Shown piece by piece: positions 1-6,252 of a stretch of DNA of 6,252 nt; positions within the stretch are counted from its first letter, which is position 1; each line of letters begins with the position of its first letter. The stretch is taken from assembly GCA_947441205.1 (NCBI GenBank), contig CANETM010000099.1:1-6252 (forward strand), in the 5' to 3' direction. The DNA comes from Bacteroidota bacterium. GTDB taxonomy: Bacteria; Bacteroidota; Bacteroidia; Chitinophagales; Chitinophagaceae. Both the position numbers and the translations under genes were made by a program. Below the pieces are notes generated by a model that searched no databases, was not told the DNA's origin, and saw only the letters and a program-made list of their open reading frames with translations.

Positions 1-245
1 AGACACCAGCTGAAGCGATGTTTATGAATAAGAAAGTGTTAAGTATTCCTATACTTAAGCACTTTGAACAAGAATGTAATGGTAAGGCACTTGAAAATAT
101 GGGAGTTTTGGTTTTAGAAAAAATTGACAGTAACTTTGAAAAACATTTTAGAAATTGGGTTGATAATATAAAACCCATTCAATTAAATTTGAAGCATTCT
201 ACAAAGGAAATCGTTGATATACTCATAAATACAAATAAAAAATAA
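1..245 (+). CDS. MurG-like GT-B glycosyltransferase, C-terminal fragment (5' end off-window)
   Basis: The frame is open from base 3 to the TAA at 243-245 and reads T-P-A-E-A before the first in-window ATG (base 18). That ATG is therefore internal, and the gene begins before the window. About 80 residues remain. They show the donor-sugar-binding end of a GT-B glycosyltransferase of the MurG/GT28-like type (the TIGR00661 'MJ1255/VC2487' group is the closest I recognise). The signs are a T-P-A-E-A turn, then a K-K-V-L-S-I-P strand, then F-E-Q-E-C-N, which corresponds to the Q-x-x-N nucleotide-sugar site of MurG-type enzymes, and N-x-x-A-L-x-x-M-G-V. The last ~40 residues are a polar helical tail. 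The enzyme would use a nucleotide-activated sugar at the inner face of the membrane; acceptor and product cannot be told. The next gene starts 4 bp after the stop, suggesting co-transcription. Family assignment is fairly sure, exact function is not. Confidence 0.72.
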   Translation, partial: TPAEAMFMNKKVLSIPILKHFEQECNGKALENMGVLVLEKIDSNFEKHFRNWVDNIKPIQLNLKHSTKEIVDILINTNKK

Positions 246-249
246 TAAT

Positions 250-594
250 ATGTACACCATTCTTAATCAAAAAGGAGAAGCAGTTGCTTACATTCAAAAT
301 ATGATGATCATGGATTTGACACAAGAACATGTTCATGGTATATTAATTGGAGATTGCTTTTATGGTAAAAAAGACTGTATGATTGGGAAAATTTTTAATA
401 AAACCGCATATTTAGTCAATGGAGAAATTGTAGGTCAAGTGGTTCAAAATTTGGAATACAAAAATGTTCCTTTAAAAAAAGCAAATATGCAAGCTGCTTG
501 GGATATATTAACCAATATTAAAACACATACTAGTGCTTGGATTGAACCATCAAGCAACTGGTCTGATAAACCTATCTTGTTTCATTTGTTATAG
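250..594 (+). CDS. Small 4-fold beta-flower-like protein, function unknown
   Basis: This is a complete 114-residue ORF starting with ATG 4 bp after the glycosyltransferase stop and ending at TAG 592-594. There is no signal peptide or membrane segment, so it is probably cytoplasmic. The N-terminal ~70 residues contain four similar beta-strand units, V-A-Y-I at 12, V-H-G-I at 28, I-G-K-I at 45 and V-G-Q-V at 61. They recur every 16-17 residues, each followed by an aromatic/hydrophobic strand (I-M-D-L, C-F-Y, A-Y-L-V, L-E-Y). This periodicity and the N-x-x-G-x-x-V-A-Y-I opening fit the 4-fold beta-flower domain of small bacterial proteins. The tail contains a helical stretch and ends in W-S-D-K-P-I-L-F-H-L-L; a W-S ending with leucines is also seen in that family as I recall it. 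No catalytic residues are evident. Two cysteines (36, 43) lie close together but form no clear metal site. It could be a small adaptor or effector; no role can be assigned. Confidence 0.7.
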   Translation: MYTILNQKGEAVAYIQNMMIMDLTQEHVHGILIGDCFYGKKDCMIGKIFNKTAYLVNGEIVGQVVQNLEYKNVPLKKANMQAAWDILTNIKTHTSAWIEPSSNWSDKPILFHLL

Positions 595-613
595 TATCAA
601 TTAACCCTGATTT

Positions 614-639
614 ATATTATAAAATGTTTTTTATAATAT
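614..639. terminator. AT-only hairpin at the convergent gene junction, possible bidirectional terminator
   Basis: An 11-bp perfect inverted repeat (arms 614-624 and 629-639, 4-base loop TGTT) made only of A and T lies between the + strand beta-flower gene (stop at 594) and the - strand receptor gene. On the + strand it is followed by TTT, and on the - strand by AAATC. It overlaps the last three codons and the stop of the receptor gene (stop at 633-631). Position and symmetry suit transcription ending, mainly for + strand transcripts. The lack of G-C pairs makes it a weak intrinsic terminator, so the call is tentative. Confidence 0.42.
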
Positions 640-2664
640 TTTCCATTGTAATGTAAGGTTGACTGCGCGCCCAATACCATAAACACCAGATCCATGTGTT
701 TTGTAAGCCTTATCAAAAAGGTTTAAAAAATTTACTTGTAAATTTACATGCTTAAGTTGCCATCCAGCATCAATATTAAATATACTCCAAGCTGGAGTAC
801 CCAAAATTCCAATTCGATTATCATCCTTATCACCTTTCGCTAACCTTACTTGTTTTCCTGCAAATTCATGTGTAATGGCTATTAATTTATTTTGATAATT
901 CCAAGTGAATTTATTTTGTCCAAAAAATGGAGGTATCCTTCGCATAGGTTCGTTTTTTGTTATATTTTGACCGTATGTATAAGTTGCATTGTTAGACCAA
1001 GTAAAATGATTATTTAAGGCATATGTGAAGGCAATTTCTCCACCGTATATATAGGATGATTCAATATTTTTTTTGTTGTAAACATTATATCCGTTTATGA
1101 CTTGACCACTCACTTGCATTCTTGCTATTATATCCTTTAGTTTCATATGAAATGCTAGGATTGAAAAATTTGACTTGTTGCTTTTGTGTTTGTATCCAAA
1201 CTCCGTATTTATTGACTTTTCTGGTTTTAAATCATAACTTGGAATTTCATATCTAAAGTCTACAATGCCCAAACTTCCCATATCATCAATATTAGGCGCT
1301 CTATAACCTGTTGTAATCGACCCAAACAAGAAATGGTGCTTGATAATTTGAAAATTAAAACCAAAATTTGAAATAAAAGCGGATGGTTTAACTTCAATTT
1401 CGCCTAGGGTGATGTCTTTTATATTAATGTTTAAATAATTATATCTAACTCCGGCTATTAAATTAAGCCGTCCCAAATTTAAATAATGAGTATTAAACAA
1501 CGAACTATTTTTATATAATGCCCCATTAGGGTATAAACCTCTTTTATTTATTTGAATATTTAGGCTAGCATTCGTTTCGACGGCACTACTCAATACTTGG
1601 TCTTTATAATAATCAAAACCAGTATTTACTGTCCAGTTATGAAATGGCTTTGAAATTATTTCACTTGTGAATCCAATATTTTTGATCGTATCTGCTTCAT
1701 TTCTAAAAGTGAATGAATTATTTTTCTGGTTTGATCTTTGTTCAATAGTTCTTTGCGTGGATGCGTTAATGATTATTTCAGAAATCCATTTTTTATTACT
1801 AACATATTTATATTTTAAATAGTTTAAATAATGAATTTGGTTATCAATTTGATTTATTTTGTAGTTTTCTAATATTATTTTATGGTATATGGGAACATTT
1901 TTCTGAATTGTATTTTGACTTGAATATATAATTTCGCTTTGACTATTTATTTTTATTTTTGTTTTAAAGTCATAATTTATTTCATCATAACCAGTGGGAG
2001 TTTGTTTTCCAATGTTTCCACCACCTTTTAGATCCCCATATTTTTTTAAGGAAATTCCTCCAATAAAATTCCATAAGTTTCGAGCGTATTGGATATCTGT
2101 TCTATTTGTTTTTTCCATATCACTCGAAATAAATTTACTTGTATTACTTAAGGAAATTTTATTGAATACTTTTGATGAATTTTCTTTTGTTTTTATATTT
2201 ATTACACCACCCATTGCATCAGAACCATATTCCACAGCACCAATGCCTTTTAAAATATCTATTTTATCTACAGTAAATATATCAATGGTGTTTAAGTATT
2301 GATTTGGACCATATCTAAAAGTTGCATTATTTAATCTTATACCATCAATCATTATTAAGGACTGATTACCGGTAAGACCTCTAATAAAAGGGGAACCCCC
2401 ACCATGATTGGTTTTTTGAATAAATACACCACCTACTCCCATCATTGCCTCTGGGGTAGTCCTTGATCCTTTGTTCAATATTTGTTGTTGTGAAATATTA
2501 TTGATAACAAATGGATTTTTTACTTCCAAAATTTTAATATTACGACTTATGACAAATACAGAATCAAGTTTTATAAAACCAGTGTCCACTTTTTGAGCCG
2601 AAATAATATTTGAAATAATAAGAAATAGAAATACGCTATATTTTTTAATAAAATTGCAAATCAT
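631..2664 (-). CDS. TonB-dependent outer-membrane receptor
   Basis: This is a complete 677-residue protein. Residues 1-23 form a Sec signal peptide (basic start, hydrophobic core, cleavage likely after I-I-S-A). Next comes a TonB-box-like L-D-S-V-F-V-I-S (33-40). The plug domain runs to about 160, with G-S-P-F-I-R-G (90-96), M-I-D-G-I-R-L-N-N (105-113) and the plug-end motif E-Y-G-S-D-A-M-G-G-V-I-N-I-K (145-158). The rest is a beta barrel ending in N-L-F-D-K-A-Y (648-654) and T-H-G-S-G-V-Y-G-I-G-R (656-666). The R-L-N-N-A-T-F-R-Y-G plug stretch and the H-G-S-G-x-x-G-x-G-R end recall haemoglobin/haem- and vitamin-type receptors. There is no carboxypeptidase-regulatory-like N-terminal domain and no SusD neighbour, so it is not a typical SusC. 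It would import a ligand across the outer membrane using TonB-ExbBD energy; the ligand is unknown. The start is fixed by the signal peptide and lies 12 bp after the upstream phosphoesterase stop, making it the last gene of the operon. No Shine-Dalgarno is visible. Confidence 0.93.
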   Translation of the reverse strand: MICNFIKKYSVFLFLIISNIISAQKVDTGFIKLDSVFVISRNIKILEVKNPFVINNISQQQILNKGSRTTPEAMMGVGGVFIQKTNHGGGSPFIRGLTGNQSLIMIDGIRLNNATFRYGPNQYLNTIDIFTVDKIDILKGIGAVEYGSDAMGGVINIKTKENSSKVFNKISLSNTSKFISSDMEKTNRTDIQYARNLWNFIGGISLKKYGDLKGGGNIGKQTPTGYDEINYDFKTKIKINSQSEIIYSSQNTIQKNVPIYHKIILENYKINQIDNQIHYLNYLKYKYVSNKKWISEIIINASTQRTIEQRSNQKNNSFTFRNEADTIKNIGFTSEIISKPFHNWTVNTGFDYYKDQVLSSAVETNASLNIQINKRGLYPNGALYKNSSLFNTHYLNLGRLNLIAGVRYNYLNINIKDITLGEIEVKPSAFISNFGFNFQIIKHHFLFGSITTGYRAPNIDDMGSLGIVDFRYEIPSYDLKPEKSINTEFGYKHKSNKSNFSILAFHMKLKDIIARMQVSGQVINGYNVYNKKNIESSYIYGGEIAFTYALNNHFTWSNNATYTYGQNITKNEPMRRIPPFFGQNKFTWNYQNKLIAITHEFAGKQVRLAKGDKDDNRIGILGTPAWSIFNIDAGWQLKHVNLQVNFLNLFDKAYKTHGSGVYGIGRAVNLTLQWKIL

Positions 2665-2676
2665 ATTTTCATTATT

Positions 2677-5070
2677 CTAATCAATTACTTTCAAAAATGC
2701 ACTTCTTTTTGGTGCGGGCATATTGGAGTTAATTCCTTTAATCGCTTTCCACAAAATTTGATTAAAATACAAATCAGGTACCATATCTTCTTTACTAAAA
2801 TCTAGTTTTTCGCTTGCAGTTGATAATTCATCTTCTTTAATATTTGTCTCATTTAAATCTACAAATGGTTTAATGACATTAAATGGTGTACGATTAATTT
2901 TTTGATCAAAAGATCTCCACATGGGTTCTGCTGCGGCGTCATATTGACTCATAGGAGGTAAGCCTAATATAAGTTCCATGGTTCTTAACATGCTTGAAGT
3001 AGAATACATGGTGTGGTCCACATATCCCCTTTTAACAAATCCTCCTGCAACATAAGCGGGTGAACGATGTGCATCTACATGATCTGCTCCATTTTGAGCA
3101 TCGTCTTCTAAAATAAAAATGGCTATTTTATCCCATATTGGATGTTTGCTTAAATAGTCTACAAATAACCCTACTGCGTAGTCATTATCTGCAACATGTG
3201 CAAATGGAGTGGGTCTCCCAATTCTTGTTCCTTCTGTATGGTCATTTATGAATCGAAGTGTATTAAGTGAAGGCACTTGATGGATGGCATATAAGGAATC
3301 AAATTCTCTTTTCCATTGATAAAATCTTGTTGTATCTTTTACTTTTTCATCCCAACTTGTGTAATATGGACAAAATTTACCCTCTAAGGTTGGATAGTTT
3401 GCAGCATAATCATCGGCAAACTCACCATAAGTTCTAAAGTTTACCCTTGCTTTTAAAGCATGGTCCCATATAAATCCACCCTTTGGAGATGCAATATTTT
3501 TTTGCCCCTCGTAATCATAAGTTCCACCTCTACCACCATAACTGGTTACCCATGTTTTTTCATTATAGTCGTTTGCGTAGGCTGCCATACTCCAACTATG
3601 ACCATCTGCACTCACTTCTGCATCAACATAAAAGTTATCTAGTAATACAAATTGTTCAGCTAAGGCGTGTTGATTTGGTGTAATTTTTCTTCCAAATAAT
3701 AATAAACTACTATCACCATTTCCTTGCGGTAGGTCACTCAAAACTTGGTCGTAAGTTCTATTTTCTTTAATGATATAAAAAACATGTTTAATGGGGGAGC
3801 TATCTCCTACATTTTGAGGAATTGGATTACCTTTCATACCTGATGTAGATAGTTCTTTATTTTTATTGTAAGGTGTATTTGCGTAAACCTGTTTTGTATA
3901 TTTTGTTAATTGATTTTCAGTCGGTTCTTCAAAAATAGACAAAGTACCTTTAAAGAGTCCACCAATATATTCAACTTCTTTTACTTTTAGGTCGCCTGCT
4001 TGATAATTAACTGCTTGTTTTTTTCTTATTGGATTTGGACCATTTGGGTTTGCTTTTGAACTTATGCCTTTCCCATTAGTAACATAAATGGTTTTATTTA
4101 CAATTTTCAAATTTGTTGGGTACCACCCAGTTGGAATGTATCCAAGACTTTTACTAAATCCTTTAGTTGAAACATCAAATACAGCTAAGTTATTATTGTC
4201 TGCATTAGCAACATACAACCTTGATTCGTTTTCATTTAATGCTAAACCATTGGTAGTAGAGCCATTAGGCGCATTTGGAAATAAAGCACAATTTAATACT
4301 TCTAAGATTGTTAAAGTTTTCGTATCTACAACAGCAACACTATTATCATTGGCATTTGCAACATATAAATAAGCACCATTCTTTGTTAATAACAATTCAT
4401 TCGGGTTGTCTCCTATGGATAATTTTTTTGTTGATTGCTTTGATTCTGTATCCCAAATTAATAACTGGTCTGCACCCCATAATGAAATATATAATTGTTT
4501 TTTGTCAGGACTTAAAACACAAGTATATGCTTCTGCACCTAATGCATAATTATTTATTTTTTTCGTATCAAGATTAATTTCATACAATGAATTATTCTCT
4601 TTTGATACCACATACATAGTATTAGCTACATCATTGATACAAAGACCTGTTGGTGAAATTCTAACAGGCCATTTTCCTCCAAGCTTGATCGAATCAACTA
4701 ATTTTAATTTATTAGCTATAATTTGATATTTTAAAATCCAATTATCATTTCCGCCACTTGCATATAAGTATTGGCTATTCTTGCTGAAAGCCAATCCATA
4801 CCAGCTTTTAGGAGTTGTTGCATAATCTAATATTGATTGCTTCGCAATATCTACCAAATGTATACCTTGTGTACTTTGACCGTTATTGGTAATGGCTGCG
4901 AATTTTTTGTTAGGACTTACTATTATATTAAGTGGCAAATCTGCAAGTGGTAGTTGTTTTCCGATTGGACTCAGTTTCCAACCATTAGGCAATACTGTTT
5001 GCTTCATTTGACCCTGACTGATTATTGTGATCAAAGAAAATAGGGTTATCAAAAAACATTTATTTTTCAT
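2677..5070 (-). CDS. Exported YncE-like beta-propeller / alkaline-phosphatase-family phosphoesterase fusion
   Basis: This is a complete 797-residue protein. Residues 1-20 are a Sec signal peptide with no lipobox, so it is probably periplasmic or surface-exposed. Residues ~45-380 form a seven-bladed YVTN/YncE-like propeller; blade strands are clear at 101-, 151-, 192-, 234- (Y-L-Y-V-A-N-A-N-D-N-S-V-A-V-V-D-T) and 284- (R-L-Y-V-A-N-A-D-N-N-N). The last blade is interrupted by an N/G/P-rich insertion (~332-370). Residues ~425-715 are a PF04185-type phosphoesterase with E-N-R-T-Y-D (436-441), S-A-D-G-H-S-W (487-493), N-D-H-T (609-612), A-D-N-D (627-630) and E-D-D-x-Q-N-G-x-D-H-V-D-A-H-R-S (655-670). 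By family analogy, E436/N437 and D656/D657 are candidate metal ligands and S487 a candidate nucleophile; that is inference. The acidic motifs look intact, so activity is likely, but whether the substrate is a phosphomonoester, phosphodiester or phospholipid is open. There is no T9SS-type C-terminal domain. The gene follows its paralogue by 28 bp and precedes the receptor by 12 bp. Confidence 0.93.
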   Translation of the reverse strand: MKNKCFLITLFSLITIISQGQMKQTVLPNGWKLSPIGKQLPLADLPLNIIVSPNKKFAAITNNGQSTQGIHLVDIAKQSILDYATTPKSWYGLAFSKNSQYLYASGGNDNWILKYQIIANKLKLVDSIKLGGKWPVRISPTGLCINDVANTMYVVSKENNSLYEINLDTKKINNYALGAEAYTCVLSPDKKQLYISLWGADQLLIWDTESKQSTKKLSIGDNPNELLLTKNGAYLYVANANDNSVAVVDTKTLTILEVLNCALFPNAPNGSTTNGLALNENESRLYVANADNNNLAVFDVSTKGFSKSLGYIPTGWYPTNLKIVNKTIYVTNGKGISSKANPNGPNPIRKKQAVNYQAGDLKVKEVEYIGGLFKGTLSIFEEPTENQLTKYTKQVYANTPYNKNKELSTSGMKGNPIPQNVGDSSPIKHVFYIIKENRTYDQVLSDLPQGNGDSSLLLFGRKITPNQHALAEQFVLLDNFYVDAEVSADGHSWSMAAYANDYNEKTWVTSYGGRGGTYDYEGQKNIASPKGGFIWDHALKARVNFRTYGEFADDYAANYPTLEGKFCPYYTSWDEKVKDTTRFYQWKREFDSLYAIHQVPSLNTLRFINDHTEGTRIGRPTPFAHVADNDYAVGLFVDYLSKHPIWDKIAIFILEDDAQNGADHVDAHRSPAYVAGGFVKRGYVDHTMYSTSSMLRTMELILGLPPMSQYDAAAEPMWRSFDQKINRTPFNVIKPFVDLNETNIKEDELSTASEKLDFSKEDMVPDLYFNQILWKAIKGINSNMPAPKRSAFLKVID

Positions 5071-5098
5071 AATATAGAGCTTTAGATTTTAAATTATT

Positions 5099-6252
5099 TT
5101 ATTGTATAATAGTTCCTGAAGTTTTATTGTGTTCGGTTCTTTGTTCAAATTCATCATCCATTTTTGGACCTTGTTTAATTTTCCTCCAATCTAAGGTTTT
5201 ATTGTATTTTTTCATGGCTTTGTCCCAATCAAAAACTTCCTGACTTGGAAATTCAAAATAGTAAGGGTCGAAATTTGGTTCGTTGGTAAAGAAGTCAGAT
5301 AGTAATGATGCTGTTGCATCATATTGATTAACATAAGGAATACCCAATACATTATAAATTACTTTTAATATAGACCCAAAATTTGCATGTGTATGGGAAA
5401 CATAATTTTTCTTAACATAAGGCCCCGCCATTAATAATATACTTCTATGAGCATCTACATGGTCAACTCCACCTTGTGGATCGTCTTCTGTAACCACCAC
5501 CAACATGTCTTTCCAATAAGGTGTCCTACTCAAAAAGTGCATCATTCTTCCTAATGCCAAATCATTATCTGCCATATAGGAATGTGTGAAAGGATAACCA
5601 TCTTCTGGCCTAGGTGAAGCTGTATGATCGTTTGGAAGCATCACTGTAAGTAATTGAGGTAAGCTATCTTTTCCATTCAGCCATTTTTTACTGAATTCTT
5701 CTTCAAATTGGTTCATTCTAAATTGATCTGGAATATTTGTATTGTAACCAGCAAAATTATGCGAAGTTCTTTTCCAAACACCTTTTTGCATCGGTACCAT
5801 TACAATGTGTGCTGCACCTGTTGCGGTATCATTCCAATCTTCTCTAACATGCGCTGTTTCGTTGGCTTGACCAAAATTATAATAGCTTATACCTTTTCTA
5901 TCTAATGCTTCCCAAAGTCCACCAATTTCACTGTAGTCTTCAGGATCCATACTACCGGTAGATCCTGGAAATCTTCTGCCAGGTGCTGCTGAAAAATAAT
6001 TAGCTGTTTTTTCAGTGCTTGAATTTGCCTCTACCCATTCATTTGGTATTACACCCATCATCCAATGATGTCCATGAATGGATGCATCACTATCACAGTA
6101 AAAATTATCACTTAATGAAAATTGTTTTGCAATTTTGTGATGATTTGGTGTAACGTTTACATTTTTTACATATTGATTTTTTGAAAGCGCATTTACACCC
6201 AACCCAAATCTGGCGATAGAACTATCACCATTTACATTTTTCATTTGACCAT
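5099..6252 (-). CDS. Second alkaline-phosphatase-family phosphoesterase, C-terminal part (5' end off-window)
   Basis: The reading frame is open to the right edge; Q and G codons precede the first in-window ATG (6244-6242). That methionine aligns with the middle of the neighbouring 797-residue protein, just before its N-G-D-S-S motif, so it is internal and the gene starts outside the window. Counting from it, 381 residues remain with D-A-S-I-H-G-H-H-W (53-61), P-N-D-H-T (204-208), A-D-N-D (225-228) and E-D-D-P-Q-G-G-V-D-H-V-D-A-H-R-S (253-268). These match the phosphoesterase domain of its neighbour in order. It is clearly diverged: about 14 extra residues follow N-G-D-S-S and about 28 more lie between the H-H-W and N-D-H-T motifs. 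The E-N-R metal motif and any propeller or signal peptide would be off-window; the neighbour's architecture predicts both, but this is unseen. The polar C-terminus carries no sorting domain. It is the first visible gene of the operon and ends 28 bp before its paralogue. Confidence 0.9.
   Translation of the reverse strand, partial: GQMKNVNGDSSIARFGLGVNALSKNQYVKNVNVTPNHHKIAKQFSLSDNFYCDSDASIHGHHWMMGVIPNEWVEANSSTEKTANYFSAAPGRRFPGSTGSMDPEDYSEIGGLWEALDRKGISYYNFGQANETAHVREDWNDTATGAAHIVMVPMQKGVWKRTSHNFAGYNTNIPDQFRMNQFEEEFSKKWLNGKDSLPQLLTVMLPNDHTASPRPEDGYPFTHSYMADNDLALGRMMHFLSRTPYWKDMLVVVTEDDPQGGVDHVDAHRSILLMAGPYVKKNYVSHTHANFGSILKVIYNVLGIPYVNQYDATASLLSDFFTNEPNFDPYYFEFPSQEVFDWDKAMKKYNKTLDWRKIKQGPKMDDEFEQRTEHNKTSGTIIQ

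Noticed and set aside
18..245. ATG at base 18 as a true start giving a 75-residue protein
   Set aside because: The frame is open upstream to the window edge. The codons before the ATG (T-P-A-E-A) complete a recognisable glycosyltransferase motif, so this methionine is internal.
1994..2302. + strand ORF of 102 residues inside the receptor gene
   Set aside because: It lies wholly antisense to the well-supported receptor plug and early barrel, has no family resemblance and is a shadow of the opposite-strand codons.
2661..2672. Three-codon minus-strand ORF (M-K-I-stop) whose TGA overlaps the receptor ATG as ATGA
   Set aside because: It could mimic a translational-coupling leader, but it is too short and has no Shine-Dalgarno. 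Such ATG/TGA overlaps are frequent by chance in AT-rich spacers.
3460..3683. Two overlapping + strand ORFs (60 and 66 residues) inside the phosphoesterase gene
   Set aside because: They are antisense to the conserved catalytic region. Their composition, rich in H, Y and C, is typical of shadow translation, and there is no initiation context.
4088..4577. Two + strand ORFs (94 and 100 residues) antisense to the propeller
   Set aside because: They overlap each other in different frames and oppose clearly coding YVTN-like blades. Neither resembles a known protein.
5071..5098. Promoter or Shine-Dalgarno in the 28-bp spacer between the two phosphoesterase genes
   Set aside because: The spacer is AT-rich with no GGAG-like site and no convincing Bacteroidota -33/-7 pair. 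It reads as an ordinary within-operon gap.
5708..5905. + strand ORF of 65 residues inside the partial phosphoesterase
   Set aside because: It is antisense to conserved coding sequence and shows no recognisable domain.
5099..6244. ATG at 6244 as a true start of a 381-residue phosphoesterase
   Set aside because: The frame continues to the window end, and the methionine aligns with the interior of the neighbouring paralogue, downstream of the essential E-N-R motif.

Overview
The window is AT-rich (about one third G+C by eye), with short gene spacings and no recognisable Shine-Dalgarno sequences. It encodes a TonB-dependent outer-membrane receptor and YncE-propeller/phosphoesterase fusion proteins. 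Together these point to Bacteroidota. The protein flavour suggests a Chitinophagaceae- or Sphingobacteria-like lineage, but that finer placement is inference only. No RNA gene, insertion sequence, CRISPR array or integrase was seen.

Left part (1-594, + strand): the C-terminal end of a MurG-like (GT-B) glycosyltransferase enters from off-window. It is followed 4 bp later by a 114-residue protein with four copies of a short beta-repeat, most like the 4-fold beta-flower fold. The two are probably co-transcribed. They converge on the minus-strand genes at an AT-only perfect hairpin (614-639) that overlaps the last codons of the facing gene.

Right part (631-6252, - strand, read right to left): three tightly packed genes look like one operon whose promoter lies outside the window. 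First comes the C-terminal part of an alkaline-phosphatase-superfamily phosphoesterase (PF04185-like), cut by the right edge. After 28 bp comes a complete paralogue of 797 residues with a signal peptide, an N-terminal seven-bladed YVTN/YncE-like propeller and a C-terminal phosphoesterase. After a further 12 bp comes a 677-residue TonB-dependent receptor with plug and barrel.

The simplest reading of the operon is an envelope module. Two related but diverged exported phosphoesterases would process a phosphorylated or otherwise bound substrate, and a dedicated receptor would import the product or a released ligand. The substrate cannot be read from the sequence. The receptor has features recalling haemoglobin/haem- and vitamin-type receptors rather than SusC-type glycan transporters. 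The operon is the most interesting part of the window. Its protein families are known, but the pairing of tandem propeller-phosphoesterases with a small receptor has no assigned function that I can state.
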